Below are positions 1-8,845 of a stretch of 64,000 bases of DNA, one piece after another. The translations under genes were made by a program, and so were the position numbers. The stretch's first letter is position 1. Each line of letters starts with the position of its first letter. The notes under the pieces are model-generated. The model ran no database searches, had not been told where the DNA came from, and saw nothing but the letters and a program-made list of their open reading frames with translations. The DNA is from Ensifer sp. Root278 (GTDB lineage: Bacteria; Pseudomonadota; Alphaproteobacteria; Rhizobiales; Rhizobiaceae): contig NZ_LMJJ01000040.1 in NCBI RefSeq assembly GCF_001429285.1, positions 565,365-629,364 of the forward strand, given 5' to 3'.

Positions 1-173
1 GCGGTGTCGATCAGGTTGACGCCGGCGTCGAGGCAGAGATCGACGTAGCGGCGGGCGTCCTTGAGGCCGACATTGCCGACCTCGGCGAACTTGCCGCGGC
101 CGCCAATCGTCATCGTGCCCATGGTGATAACAGAGATTTTCAGGCCGGAGCGGCCGAGCAGCCGGTATTCCAT
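1..173 (-). CDS. Aldo/keto reductase, N-terminal part only
   Basis: The first 57 residues of a protein that runs off the left edge. It begins MEYRLLGRSGLKIS, then has a TMT(I/T)GG stretch and DAGVNLIDTA. This is the first strand and the NADP-binding/catalytic Asp region of the aldo/keto reductase (AKR) barrel family. The family reduces aldehydes and ketones with NADPH in the cytoplasm; the substrate cannot be told from this fragment. The start is the ATG at 173, with an AAGGA sequence about 10 bases upstream. It diverges from the porin-like pseudogene at 409. Confidence 0.8.
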   Translation of the reverse strand, partial: MEYRLLGRSGLKISVITMGTMTIGGRGKFAEVGNVGLKDARRYVDLCLDAGVNLIDT

Positions 174-408
174 GGTCTCGGATCCTTTGCTGATGCGCTG
201 GGAAAGCAACGAAAACGCAAGCCTCCGTTGTGGAACAAACCGAAGGCGACAGGCGGTAAGGTAGCGGCCTGTGCCGGGCGGGCAAGATGTGTATGCCTGC
301 ACCGTCCTGCAATCGGATGTTGCGGTTCTTGAGGCTCCTGTTTCTTAGGGCTGGCTTGAAGATGGCGGAATGCTATCGTCTCTGCCGAGAGATGAGGGGG
401 GTCACTCG

Positions 409-1373
409 ATGAGCGTTGCCAAGAGTTTGCTGTCCGCATAGGCAATCGCTGCCGGCCTGTGTTGCGTGGTCGCGCCTTCGACGGCGAACGCGGCTGAAAA
501 CGGTGCCGGCTTCTATCTGCTCGGTGCCCGTGGCCCGATGGCCGGCCTTCTCGCACCGCCCGGAACCTACTTTCAGAACGACACCTATTTCTATGTCGGT
601 GAAAGCAGCTTCCGCTCGGCGGCCAGATCGTCGGCGAAGTCGACGCGACCCTGATCGGCGTCTTCGGCACCGGCCTCTGGGTCATGCCCGAGGAGGTGCT
701 CGGCGGCAATCTCGGCTTTACCGCGATCGTGCCTTTCGGCGGCCCCGACATCGATGCAACGCTGTCAGCGCCGAGGGCCGGCCGTTCGGCCTCCGCAAGC
801 GACTCGATCTTCACCATCGGCGACCCGGTGGTTGGCGCCGTGCTCGGCTGGCACGAAGGCGATTTCCACTGGACGGCGAACGCCAGCCTCAACGTGCCGA
901 TCGGCGACTACCAGAAAGGCGAGCTCGCCAATCTCTCCTTCAATCGCTGGGCAGGCGACTTCACCCTTGCCGGCACCTGGTTCAACCCGGAAGCCGGTTT
1001 CGACCTTTCGGGTGCGGCGGGCTTCACCTTCAACGGCGAGAACCCGGCGACGGACTATCGCACGGGTACGGAATTCCACGCGGAATGGGCGGTTACCAGG
1101 CACTTCGGCCAGGATTTCTCCGCCGGCGTGGCGGGCTACTTCTACCAGCAGGTGACGGGCGACAGCGGTCCCGGTGCAAGCCTCGGCGACTTCAAGGGCC
1201 GTATCGCCGCAATCGGCGGCACCATGGGCTACAATTTCAAGATGGCCGAGACGCCGGTCTCTCTGACGCTGAAGATTTTCCAGGAATTCGGCGCCAAGAA
1301 CCGGCCGGAGGGTACCGCCGGCTTCGTCACCATCGCCTTCCCAATCGGCACGCCGCCGGCGCAGGTGAAGTAG
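409..1373 (+). pseudogene. Outer-membrane transporter/porin-like protein (SphA/phenol-MetA type), two lesions
   Basis: The conceptual product has a signal peptide (MSVAKSLLSA, a stop, then AIAAGLCCVVAPSTANAAENG) and a C-terminal beta-rich domain of alternating aromatic and Gly residues, as in the outer-membrane 'MetA-pathway of phenol degradation'/SphA family. Two lesions interrupt it. An in-frame TAG lies at 439-441 inside the signal peptide. A one-base loss lies near 613-616, where the sense frame moves so that LGGQIVGEVDATLIGVFGTG and the next 250 residues are read in the neighbouring frame. Restoring one C in the CGC-CTC junction rejoins the frames. The frame after 684 stays open to the natural stop at 1373. 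Translation from internal starts (466 or 684) would lack an export signal. The family assignment rests on sequence character and is moderate. Confidence 0.7.
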
Positions 1374-1392
1374 CATCGACTATAGAGGGAAG

Positions 1393-1588
1393 CCCCTCAT
1401 CCGCCTGCCGGCACCTTCTCCCCGCGGGCGGGGAGAAGGGACATGTGGCAACCGCTCGTCTCAACAGCAAGCATCTTCGATTTTTCTCTGACGGCGGCTC
1501 CGCTCGACAACGCTGCGAAGGGGCACGTTCCCTCGCCCCGCAGACGGGGAGAGGGTTAGTCCTCGGGTTAACCCCGAGGAGAGGGGCA
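1393..1588. repeat. RIME-like intergenic palindromic element, copy 1
   Basis: It starts CCCCTCATCC, contains CTTCTCCCC-GCGGGCG-GGGGAGAAGG as a hairpin, and ends with a second hairpin CCTCGGGTTAACCCCGAGG before GAGGGG. The same modules recur at 38958, 40481 and 49080. This matches the Rhizobium-specific intergenic mosaic elements (RIME) known from rhizobial genomes. It fills most of the gap between 1373 and 1714 between convergent genes, where it may fold in both transcripts. I see no gene in it. Confidence 0.75.
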
Positions 1589-1713
1589 AGCTTCGCTCAT
1601 GCTGGCGCTTTCAGGAGCGGACGGGGCGGTGGAAGGCGTCACCGCGTCTTTCCCATATCGATTCACGAAGGCGCTCTATCTCCCTGTATCCCCTTGTGTT
1701 TCTAGCGCTTGGC

Positions 1714-2394
1714 TCACATCTCGAAAAACCGCTCGGGCATCAGGTTCCGGTAGGGAAACATATGGAAATAAGGCCGCGCTTCGGTGAGCACGCGGCGCAC
1801 GGAGGCGCGCTCAAGCAGGCGCTCGAAATAGGCTGCGAGATGCGGGTATTTCTCATCGAAGGGCTCGACGATGCCGCCATAGAAGAGCGCAGGCGTGGCC
1901 GCGCAATCGGCAAGGCTGAAGGCATCGCCGGCGGCGAAGGTGTTCTCAGTGAAATGCTTGTCGGCCATGCCATAGGCAACGGCAAGGGAAGCGCGGGCGT
2001 CGGTGACGCCGCGATGGTCGTTTTCGCCTGATGCACGCAGCGTATCGGTGACGATCTTCTGCATCGGCACATGGATGTAGAGATCGAAGAAGCGATCCCA
2101 GAGGCGCGCCTTGAGGGCGGTATCCTGATCGTCGGGGATCAGCCGCTGGCGGCCGGGATAGTGGCGGTCGAGATATTCGATGATGATGGAGGTTTCGGGC
2201 ATCACGACATTACGGGCGCTGTCGGTCAGAACCGGCATCTTGCCGACCGGCCAGAGTGCTGCAAAGCGGGCCGCTTCCTCAGGATCGAGCAGATCGACAA
2301 GGCTGCTCTTGAAGGGGGTATCGTTCTCGTAAAGCGCGATCAGCACCTTATGGCAGAAGGACGCAAGCGGATGCTGGTAAAGCGTGAGGGACAT
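1714..2394 (-). CDS. Glutathione S-transferase family protein
   Basis: 226 residues. The N-terminal thioredoxin-like domain starts MSLTLYQHPLASFCHK, with a possible catalytic Ser/Cys near residues 11-13, and has the cis-Pro motif GKMPVL and the glutathione-contacting PETSIIIEYLD motif. The C-terminal helical domain has FSLADCAATPALFY. The length fits bacterial GSTs, which conjugate or reduce electrophiles with glutathione in the cytosol. I took the ATG at 2394; the reading frame extends upstream, but homologues start at MSLTLYQ. Four GST genes of different subtypes lie in this window, none adjacent to another. Confidence 0.85.
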   Translation of the reverse strand: MSLTLYQHPLASFCHKVLIALYENDTPFKSSLVDLLDPEEAARFAALWPVGKMPVLTDSARNVVMPETSIIIEYLDRHYPGRQRLIPDDQDTALKARLWDRFFDLYIHVPMQKIVTDTLRASGENDHRGVTDARASLAVAYGMADKHFTENTFAAGDAFSLADCAATPALFYGGIVEPFDEKYPHLAAYFERLLERASVRRVLTEARPYFHMFPYRNLMPERFFEM

Positions 2395-2682
2395 GCGGAC
2401 GGTCTCCGGCTCGGACGGTTCCAATGAATGGATGGCGCTTCGATAGAACTAGCGCCGCGCTTTCGATTGTCGATCTCGACAATGATATAATTTCACAACC
2501 GGTTTAAATTGACAATCAGATTATGGGCATCCGGCGACGCCGATTGTCGACGCAGCGGGCACCGGAACTGTGCCGAATTTGCGCATAGCCATTGAAAGCG
2601 CAAAAGCTGCCCTAGAATTAATAGAGTAAGGGCGTCGCAACGCTCGGCGCCTTCTGGCAATCGCGACAGGGGAGGATCGCCG

Positions 2683-4641
2683 ATGCGCTGCTTCACGGTA
2701 CTTGGGCCCTCACAGACCGGAAAAACCACGCTGGCAGAAAAGCTGGCCGGTCTGGAGGGGGCCTCCAGAAAAGCTGTTTCGCCCTATGGACTGAACCTCA
2801 CGGAATTCGAGTTTGGCGGCGAACCCTGGTGCGCGCTCGATGCACCCGGCGGAACCGAGGCGCTTGGCCACGCGCAGCATGCGCTGATTGCCAGCGATGC
2901 CTGCGTGCTCTGCGTCTCGCCGGCGCCGGAGGAGGCGGTGCTGGCCGCGCCCTATCTCAAGGTGATCGAGGCCTCGGGCACGCCCTGCATTCTCTTCATC
3001 AACCGCATGGACGAGCCGCGGGCGCGGCTGCGTGACGTGATCGCCGCGCTCCAGGACTATTCCGGCCACATGCTGCTCCTGCGCCAGGTGCCGATCCGCG
3101 AAGGCGACAAGATTGTCGGCACCTGCGACCTGATCTCCGAGCGCGCCTGGCGCTACCGCGAAGGCCAGACCTCGGCGCTGATCGAGATCCCCGATACGGT
3201 GATGGAGCGCGAGAAGGAGGCGCGCACCGAACTGCTGGAACATTTCTCCGAGTTCGACGACTGGCTGCTCGAGGAGCTGATCGAAGATCGGGCGCCGGCA
3301 AGCGACACGATCTACGCGATCTCCACGCGGCTCTTGAAGGAAAACCGGATCATCCCGGTGCTGGTCGGCTCGGCGAGCCATGCCAATGGCATCATGCGGC
3401 TGATGAAGGCGCTGCGTCATGAGGCGCCCGCTGTCGATGCGCTTCGAAACCGGCTGGCTGCGGCCGGCTCGATTGCCGAGACCGCCCTTTCGGCTGTCAG
3501 CTTCCATGCCTACCACCGCGCCAATGTCGGCAAGACCGTGCTGGTGCGGGCGCTGACATCGGGGATCAAGCAGGGCATAACGCTCGGCGGCGGCAGCCTC
3601 GGCTCGCTGCAGGACCCGGCGACCGGAAAACCGCTGCCAAACGCCACGCCGGAGGCGGGCGCGATCATCGCGGCGGTCAAATCCGAGCACCTGCCGGTGC
3701 CGGCGCTGCTTGCCGGCAATAGCACGGCCGAGGCGCCGGACTGGACGGTGCCGCCGACGCCGATGCTGGAGCGCATCCTGGTGCCCGACAGCGAGCGCGA
3801 CGAGACCAAGCTTTCCGGCACGCTCGCCAAACTTGCCGAGACCGACCGCGGGCTTGCGGTCATGCAGGAGGAGGGAACCGGCGCCCAGCTCGTCTGCGTG
3901 CAAGGGCCGATGCACCTGCGCGATCTCTGCAAGACGCTCGCCGACGTCTTCCACGTCGGCGTCACCGACAAGCCACCGAGCCCGACCTATCGCGAGACGG
4001 TGCTGAAACCCTCCGACGTGCACTATCGCCACCGCAAGCAGACGGGTGGCGCCGGGCAATTTGCCGACGTCAAGCTCAGCGTGCACCCGAACGAGCGCGG
4101 CACCGGCTTCTCCTTTGCCGAGACGGTGAAGGGCGGGGCGGTGCCGCGCAACTTCATCCCGGCGATCGAGGCCGGGGCGCGGGAGGCGATGGAGAAAGGC
4201 CCGCTCGGCTTTCAGGTGATCGATGTCGGCGTGACCTTGACCGACGGCCAGCACCATTCGGTCGACAGCAACGACTTCGCCTTTCGGGCGGCGGCCAAGA
4301 TGGGCGTGCGCCAGGCGCTGTCGCAGGCCTCCGCCGTGCTGATGCAGCCGGTCATCCGCATCGAGATCCACATCCCCTCGATCTATTCCGGCAGCCTGGT
4401 GCCGATTGTCTCCACCTACAAGGGCCAGGTGCTCGGCTTCGACCGGGACGAGACCGCCAAGGGCTGGGACATCTTTCGCGCACTGGTGCCCGGATCGGCG
4501 CTTGACGATCTCGCCCGGGCACTGCGGGCGGCCACGCAGGGGATCGGCTACTTTTCCAAGAGCTTCGACCATTTCGAGGAGCTCTACGGCAAGGAGGCCG
4601 ATGCGGTGATCCACGCGCATGGGGCGCAGCAGGCGGGGTGA
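2683..4641 (+). CDS. Elongation factor G-like protein with a degenerate G domain
   Basis: 652 residues, shorter than the roughly 700 of housekeeping EF-G. Domains II-V are well kept: domain IV has the RHRKQTGGAGQFADV stretch and the HSVDSNDFAF motif, and domain V has RIEIHIPS and the following GQVLGF. The G domain keeps a P-loop (GPSQTGKTT, residues 8-16) but has DAPGG (53-57) where EF-G has DTPGH, so the catalytic His is missing. NRMD (107-110) stands for NKMD. The RGITI switch I segment is absent between P-loop and G3. It is therefore a paralogue, possibly a slow or non-hydrolysing GTP/GDP binder at the ribosome; that role is inferred. The start is fixed by GGAGG six bases before the ATG. 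It stands alone between a convergent GST and the HupE operon. Confidence 0.85.
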   Translation: MRCFTVLGPSQTGKTTLAEKLAGLEGASRKAVSPYGLNLTEFEFGGEPWCALDAPGGTEALGHAQHALIASDACVLCVSPAPEEAVLAAPYLKVIEASGTPCILFINRMDEPRARLRDVIAALQDYSGHMLLLRQVPIREGDKIVGTCDLISERAWRYREGQTSALIEIPDTVMEREKEARTELLEHFSEFDDWLLEELIEDRAPASDTIYAISTRLLKENRIIPVLVGSASHANGIMRLMKALRHEAPAVDALRNRLAAAGSIAETALSAVSFHAYHRANVGKTVLVRALTSGIKQGITLGGGSLGSLQDPATGKPLPNATPEAGAIIAAVKSEHLPVPALLAGNSTAEAPDWTVPPTPMLERILVPDSERDETKLSGTLAKLAETDRGLAVMQEEGTGAQLVCVQGPMHLRDLCKTLADVFHVGVTDKPPSPTYRETVLKPSDVHYRHRKQTGGAGQFADVKLSVHPNERGTGFSFAETVKGGAVPRNFIPAIEAGAREAMEKGPLGFQVIDVGVTLTDGQHHSVDSNDFAFRAAAKMGVRQALSQASAVLMQPVIRIEIHIPSIYSGSLVPIVSTYKGQVLGFDRDETAKGWDIFRALVPGSALDDLARALRAATQGIGYFSKSFDHFEELYGKEADAVIHAHGAQQAG

Positions 4642-4712
4642 GGCGAGCGGCCCTTCGGGCAGATGTCGGTGTTCATGGGGTGGTGCGGACGGCTCAACTC
4701 GATTGCCGGGCT

Positions 4713-4777
4713 CTACGGCGCCGCGCGTCTTATCAGACGCGCAAAGGTCGCTGTAGAACTTTGCTTGGCTGCATGTC
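4713..4777. repeat. Dispersed palindrome family A, partial copy
   Basis: CTACGGCG-CC-GCGCGTC-TTATCA-GACGCGC-AAAGGT-CGCTGTAG forms a nested hairpin at 4713-4756, followed by the TGCATGTC start of the second hairpin, after which the element breaks off. Fuller copies are at 17018 and 25501, and a second-half copy is at 57622. It lies between the convergent ends of the EF-G-like gene and the HupE operon and may serve as a bidirectional 3' end structure. Confidence 0.7.
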
Positions 4778-4795
4778 GCGCAAGAGCGCCGCGCT

Positions 4796-5791
4796 TCAGG
4801 CTGCCAGGCTGGCGATCCTGGGAATGAACCAGAGCATCGCGCTGGTGCCGATGCCGTAGGCGATTGCCCGGCGCGCGAAGGCGGCGTGGTAACCAACCAC
4901 CGCGCGCCCCGCCCAGGCAACCGCCAGAGCCGCGGCAACGAAGATGATCTGTCCCGCCTCGACGCCGAGGTTGAAGGTCAAGAGGCTCAGCGGCACATCC
5001 GACTGCGGTAATCCGATCTCCTTCAGCGCGCCGGAGAAGCCGAAACCGTGCAGCAGGCCGAAGGCGAAGGCGACGACCCAGGGATAGGTTTCCGACAGGC
5101 GCGCTTCGTTCGGTCTGGCCTTGAGCAGTTCGCTTGCGACGAAGGCAATGCTGAGGGCGATCGTTGCTTCGACCGGCTTCTGGGGAAGGCTGAAATAGCC
5201 GAGCGATGCTCCGGCGAGCGTGATGCTGTGGGCGACGGTGAAGGCCGTGATCGTGTTGAACAGCATCCAGCGGTCATGGATGAGCAACATGAGCGCAAGC
5301 ACGAAGATCAGATGATCGAAGCCCAGGAGTATGTGCTCGATGCCGAGCAGGAAATAGGTTCGGGCCACTTCAAGGCGGGTCTGCGCGCCGGCCGCAGTGA
5401 AGGAGGGCGCCTCGGGCATGAGGCGCCCAACCTCCGTGTCGCCATTCTCGTATTCGATGCGCACCAGTGCTTCGGTCAGCGTGGCCTTGAGCCCGTCGAT
5501 GACGATCGTGCCATTCCGCAATCCCCCCGCGCAGTCGACGGTCCACCGCTCCAGATAGGCGCTGCCTTCGAACCACCGCATCGGCGTGGCCCTTTCGATG
5601 CACTGTTTTGGCAGATGCGCGTCGAGCGCCAGCCGCATCCTGCCCTGCGCCGGCACCTTCCAGAGAACGGCGAAGGTGTCGTGCGCGGTTTCGCGTATGT
5701 CGAGATAGGCCGGCCGAACCTCATGAGCGATAGCGGAAGCGCCGAGCAGCAGGAGGATCGGCAAGGCGAGAAGGGCACAAGGCGGTCTCAT
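4796..5791 (-). CDS. HupE/UreJ-like membrane protein
   Basis: 331 residues. A signal peptide (about 1-22, ending SAIAHEVRP) is followed by a soluble extracytoplasmic part of about 120 residues, then roughly seven hydrophobic segments. The ILLGFDHLIFVLALM motif near residue 150 and HSITLAGA and GLLHGFGFSGAL further on are typical of the HupE/UreJ_2 family, whose His-rich membrane motifs in relatives are linked to nickel or other metal transport. The start overlaps the stop of the preceding parvulin gene by ATGA, so the two are translationally coupled. It is the last gene of the DUF3604-parvulin-HupE operon. The substrate cannot be read from the sequence. Confidence 0.8.
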   Translation of the reverse strand: MRPPCALLALPILLLLGASAIAHEVRPAYLDIRETAHDTFAVLWKVPAQGRMRLALDAHLPKQCIERATPMRWFEGSAYLERWTVDCAGGLRNGTIVIDGLKATLTEALVRIEYENGDTEVGRLMPEAPSFTAAGAQTRLEVARTYFLLGIEHILLGFDHLIFVLALMLLIHDRWMLFNTITAFTVAHSITLAGASLGYFSLPQKPVEATIALSIAFVASELLKARPNEARLSETYPWVVAFAFGLLHGFGFSGALKEIGLPQSDVPLSLLTFNLGVEAGQIIFVAAALAVAWAGRAVVGYHAAFARRAIAYGIGTSAMLWFIPRIASLAA

Positions 5792-6639
5792 CTGCCGTCC
5801 CCCGCGGCAGTGGGGGCTTCGACGCTGACCTGGTAGCGAGCGAGCAATTCACCGAAGCGTTGCTGCTCAAGTTGGGCACGCTTGGCGTTTTCCCACTCCC
5901 TTGCCACTTCGTCGCGGACGTCCTTGAGTTGCGGCACCCGGCCCGGCGCATGCTCGGACACCCGGACCAGATGGAGGCCGAAGCTGCTGGCGATCGGCCC
6001 CGTCCACTGACCGAGCGGAGCCTTTTCGAGCCCGTCCGCAAGGTCGCCGCCGAAGGTCTGGTCGATCGCCGCCTTGCTTGTGAGCAGAACTGCCGCGGGA
6101 AGCAGGGACGCATCGCCAAGCGAAGCGGGGTCGGCCGTGTCGTTGCTGCGGAGCTCCGCGAGCAAGGCGGCGGCGTCCTCAGCAATCGTGTCGCCGTGCC
6201 GGGCGGGATTGAGAAACACCTGCTCGAATGCCAGCTTCGCATCGGTGGCGAAGGTTGCCGGATTGGCCTCGAGATAGGCTTCCAGTTCCGGATCGGTGAC
6301 CGTCACGGGGACGGCGTCGGCGGCGTTCAGGAACTCCATTTTCTGCCGCAGGCGGCGGCGCACGACCGTGTCGTCCCGGTCGAGCCCGAGTTCGAGCGCC
6401 TGGCGCACCAGAATTTCCTCCTTCACATAGTCGTCGATCATGCCTTTCAGCTCTTCCGCCGTCGGCGAGCGCTGCCAGGTCTTGGTGAAGACCGTTGCCA
6501 TCTGCTCGATCTTCGACGCACTGACGACCATTTTTTCCGGCGCATCGGCGCCGGTGCGCAGAAGGCCGTGCGCGGCGAAAATCAAAAGTGCAAGTGCCAG
6601 GAAATGGACCAGCGGCTCTCGTAAGATGCGTTTCAGCAT
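5788..6639 (-). CDS. Membrane-anchored parvulin-type peptidyl-prolyl isomerase
   Basis: About 283 residues from the ATG at 6639; an in-frame ATG at 6678 would add 13 residues. One N-terminal membrane segment (VHFLALALLIFAAHGLL) anchors a SurA/PpiC-like chaperone helix region, with TAEELKGMIDDYVKEEILV, followed by a parvulin-like domain around residues 140-250 containing ASLGD and SSFGLHLVRVSEH. Such proteins help fold exported or membrane proteins at the periplasmic face. It lies between the DUF3604 gene (about 80 bases upstream) and the coupled HupE gene, so its clients may be its operon partners. That is inference. Confidence 0.8.
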   Translation of the reverse strand: MLKRILREPLVHFLALALLIFAAHGLLRTGADAPEKMVVSASKIEQMATVFTKTWQRSPTAEELKGMIDDYVKEEILVRQALELGLDRDDTVVRRRLRQKMEFLNAADAVPVTVTDPELEAYLEANPATFATDAKLAFEQVFLNPARHGDTIAEDAAALLAELRSNDTADPASLGDASLLPAAVLLTSKAAIDQTFGGDLADGLEKAPLGQWTGPIASSFGLHLVRVSEHAPGRVPQLKDVRDEVAREWENAKRAQLEQQRFGELLARYQVSVEAPTAAGDGR

Positions 6640-6721
6640 GGCCGTGCTCGCTCGCTTGACGGAGGGCGGCGGGCGCATGGTCTTCGTGCGTCCGCCCGCA
6701 TGCGGTCATCCATCTCCCGGA

Positions 6722-8662
6722 TTATGGCGTGTACCAGATCGGAGAGGTGTAGGCGCGCTCGGTCACGGTCATGCGCGTGCCTTCCAGCGGCCTCGTCCCG
6801 AAACGCTTGGCGTCATAGGCCGTCCACCGGGGCGTCGGGATCTCGATGACGCGGCCGTAGTAGAAGGCCTTCTGCTTCGGGTCGAACTCCGGGTCCTTCC
6901 AGACGGCGATCAGCTCGGGCGCGCCGATGGTGTTGGTCCATGTGGCGTTCTCGATGTCGACCGTATCGCCGACAGACGGCACTTTGCTGTCCGGGCCCGG
7001 CTTGCGGTCTCCGCCCCAGGCGACATCGTAGACCTGTTCGTGCGTCTCGCCCTTGTCGTCAAGCCAGCCCTTGACGACCTGGTAACGATCGAGATTGGCG
7101 CCGATCGGGTCCCTGAGCGCGGCAACGAGAAATGTCGGTGCCTTGCCCTCAGGCGCCGCCGTCAGATCGCCACCCATGGGCACGCCCTTGGCATAGCCGA
7201 TGGCGCCGGGATTGCGGCCTTCGGCATCGGCCGGTTCGAAGTCCCAGCCGCCGAAGAAGCGCACGAGCATGCGCGGTCCTGTTGTCGCATAGGTCTCCTT
7301 GCGCTGCATGGCGTCCCAGATTGACTCGCGGGTGTTTTCCACCGCCCAGACGGCTGCGTAGCCAGACGCCCCGACCTCCCAGTCCATCACCGTTATGTTG
7401 GTCTTAGGGTTCTTGACGAAGGTTGCAGTCAGTCGTTCCGGGCTCGGTTCCTGGGGGGTCGTCTTGCCGAAGAAGTTCTCTTCCTCCATGGCCGACAGAC
7501 CGGTATGCGAGTCCGAGCTGCCCACCAACCCGAACTTGTAGGGATTGGTGCCGAGTTGAGCCTCGAGCTTGAGGCCGTTCTTGAACGCCGAGCGCGCATA
7601 TTCGAATTCGAGCATGTCCGGCGTCTTGCGCTCGCTGGCATCGAGGTTGCCGAAGTCCCAGATCTCGAAGTTTGCGAACTCGTCATTGGGCGCGAGCGCC
7701 GGGTGCGCCTCGCCGGTGCCCTTGGTCTGGGTTGTCTCATAGAGCCGTTCCCAGCGGGCGCGTTGCTCGACATAGTCCTTGTCCACCGGCTTGCCGGTGA
7801 AGGATTCGATCATCGGGAACATGCGCCCGTTGGACAGGTTGCCGTTGTGGGCGATCGCCAGCACACTGCCACCGGTCTTGTCCTCGTAGGCCTGCATCCA
7901 CTTCCACAGGTCGCGCGGATTGTCGCTGCCGAGCGGCTTCAGCGTCGTGTAGGGCAAGACCTCGTTCGCCTTGTCGGCATTGTCGCGGAAGATGACGTTG
8001 CGGTGCAGGTTGTTGCCCGCTGTGTTCGATGTCCATTCGTAGCCGATGAAGGCGGTGAAGCGGCCGGGCTCGTTATATTCCTCGGCCGCCTTGATCGTGT
8101 CCTGCCAGGCGTTCTTGTAGGGGCGGGTGTCGGGCCCGTAGATCATCGACTGCGGCAGGGTGCCCTCGCTGAACCCGACGATGATTTCCATCGCCGCCTT
8201 GCCGCCCTGGCCCGACTTGATCATGTCGTACCAGGTCTTGGCCTGCGGATCGGAGATAACCTCCGGCTTGCCGGCGAAGAGGTCCGGAAACATGCCCATG
8301 TTGTCGGAGTGGTCGGAGACCACCAGGAAGTCGAGCGGGCGCGACAGCTTGGCGGGCTGGCCGCTCGACGCCATGACCTCTTCGCCGCGGGCGAAGCGAT
8401 AGGCGTCGCGCGGCGTCAGCCGCGCCCCGAACGCGCCGGCGTCGAATGAGGCTCCGGTGTGAAGATGCGTGTCGCCGAACAGGGGGCGGGTCGGAAAATT
8501 GCGGCCTGCGTAGGGCGAATAGAGCGGCTTGGCGGCAAAAGCCTTTTCGGCCTTGGCCGTGTCCAGCGTGCCGGTGTCGTTATGTTCCTGTGCGGCTGCC
8601 GGGAGCGCCGGGCCAAGGCTCAGAATGCTTGCAAGGATCAATTTGGCAGACTTGTTTCTCAT
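6722..8662 (-). CDS. Exported DUF3604 protein (PHP-like metallohydrolase fold)
   Basis: 646 residues. A signal peptide starts at the ATG at 8662 (MRNKSAKLILASILSL...AAAQEH), preceded by GGAGG eight bases upstream; the frame is open further upstream but lacks support. The mature protein has LFGDTHLHTGASFD near its start, then VSDHSDNMGMF, AIAHNGNLSNG and GSSDSHTGLSAMEEENFFGK. These are spaced like PHP-domain metal-binding motifs and match the DUF3604 family. The family has no settled biochemical role; a periplasmic metal-dependent hydrolase or phosphoesterase is a reasonable guess. It is the first gene of an operon with a parvulin and a HupE-like protein. Confidence 0.85.
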   Translation of the reverse strand: MRNKSAKLILASILSLGPALPAAAQEHNDTGTLDTAKAEKAFAAKPLYSPYAGRNFPTRPLFGDTHLHTGASFDAGAFGARLTPRDAYRFARGEEVMASSGQPAKLSRPLDFLVVSDHSDNMGMFPDLFAGKPEVISDPQAKTWYDMIKSGQGGKAAMEIIVGFSEGTLPQSMIYGPDTRPYKNAWQDTIKAAEEYNEPGRFTAFIGYEWTSNTAGNNLHRNVIFRDNADKANEVLPYTTLKPLGSDNPRDLWKWMQAYEDKTGGSVLAIAHNGNLSNGRMFPMIESFTGKPVDKDYVEQRARWERLYETTQTKGTGEAHPALAPNDEFANFEIWDFGNLDASERKTPDMLEFEYARSAFKNGLKLEAQLGTNPYKFGLVGSSDSHTGLSAMEEENFFGKTTPQEPSPERLTATFVKNPKTNITVMDWEVGASGYAAVWAVENTRESIWDAMQRKETYATTGPRMLVRFFGGWDFEPADAEGRNPGAIGYAKGVPMGGDLTAAPEGKAPTFLVAALRDPIGANLDRYQVVKGWLDDKGETHEQVYDVAWGGDRKPGPDSKVPSVGDTVDIENATWTNTIGAPELIAVWKDPEFDPKQKAFYYGRVIEIPTPRWTAYDAKRFGTRPLEGTRMTVTERAYTSPIWYTP

Positions 8663-8747
8663 CGCTTTCCCCTCCGTGCGGCACGGCCGCTTCGCGAAAG
8701 ACTGAGCTACTGCACGGAAACAATCGCACGGCGCTGCGGGGATTTCC

Positions 8748-8761
8748 TTGACTTTGATCAA
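8748..8761 (-). promoter_or_regulatory. FNR/FixK-like box upstream of the DUF3604 operon
   Basis: Read on the minus strand the site is TTGATCAAAGTCAA, one mismatch from TTGAT-N4-ATCAA, and it fits TTGA-N6-TCAA exactly. It ends about 85 bases before the DUF3604 start codon, a normal distance for an activator site. No FixK/FnrN gene lies in the window. Confidence 0.45.
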
Positions 8762-8845
8762 GATCACCAGGGCGATGAGGGGGCGGGCCAGCGAGCAGGA
8801 CAAGCGGGCAAAAGCTCGCCCGCCGCCCTCCGATGCCAGCTAACG

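Noticed and set aside
2710-4938. 742-codon minus-strand frame opposite the EF-G-like gene
   Set aside because: The plus strand has recognisable EF-G domains and a GGAGG site; the antisense product is His/Arg-rich and resembles nothing.
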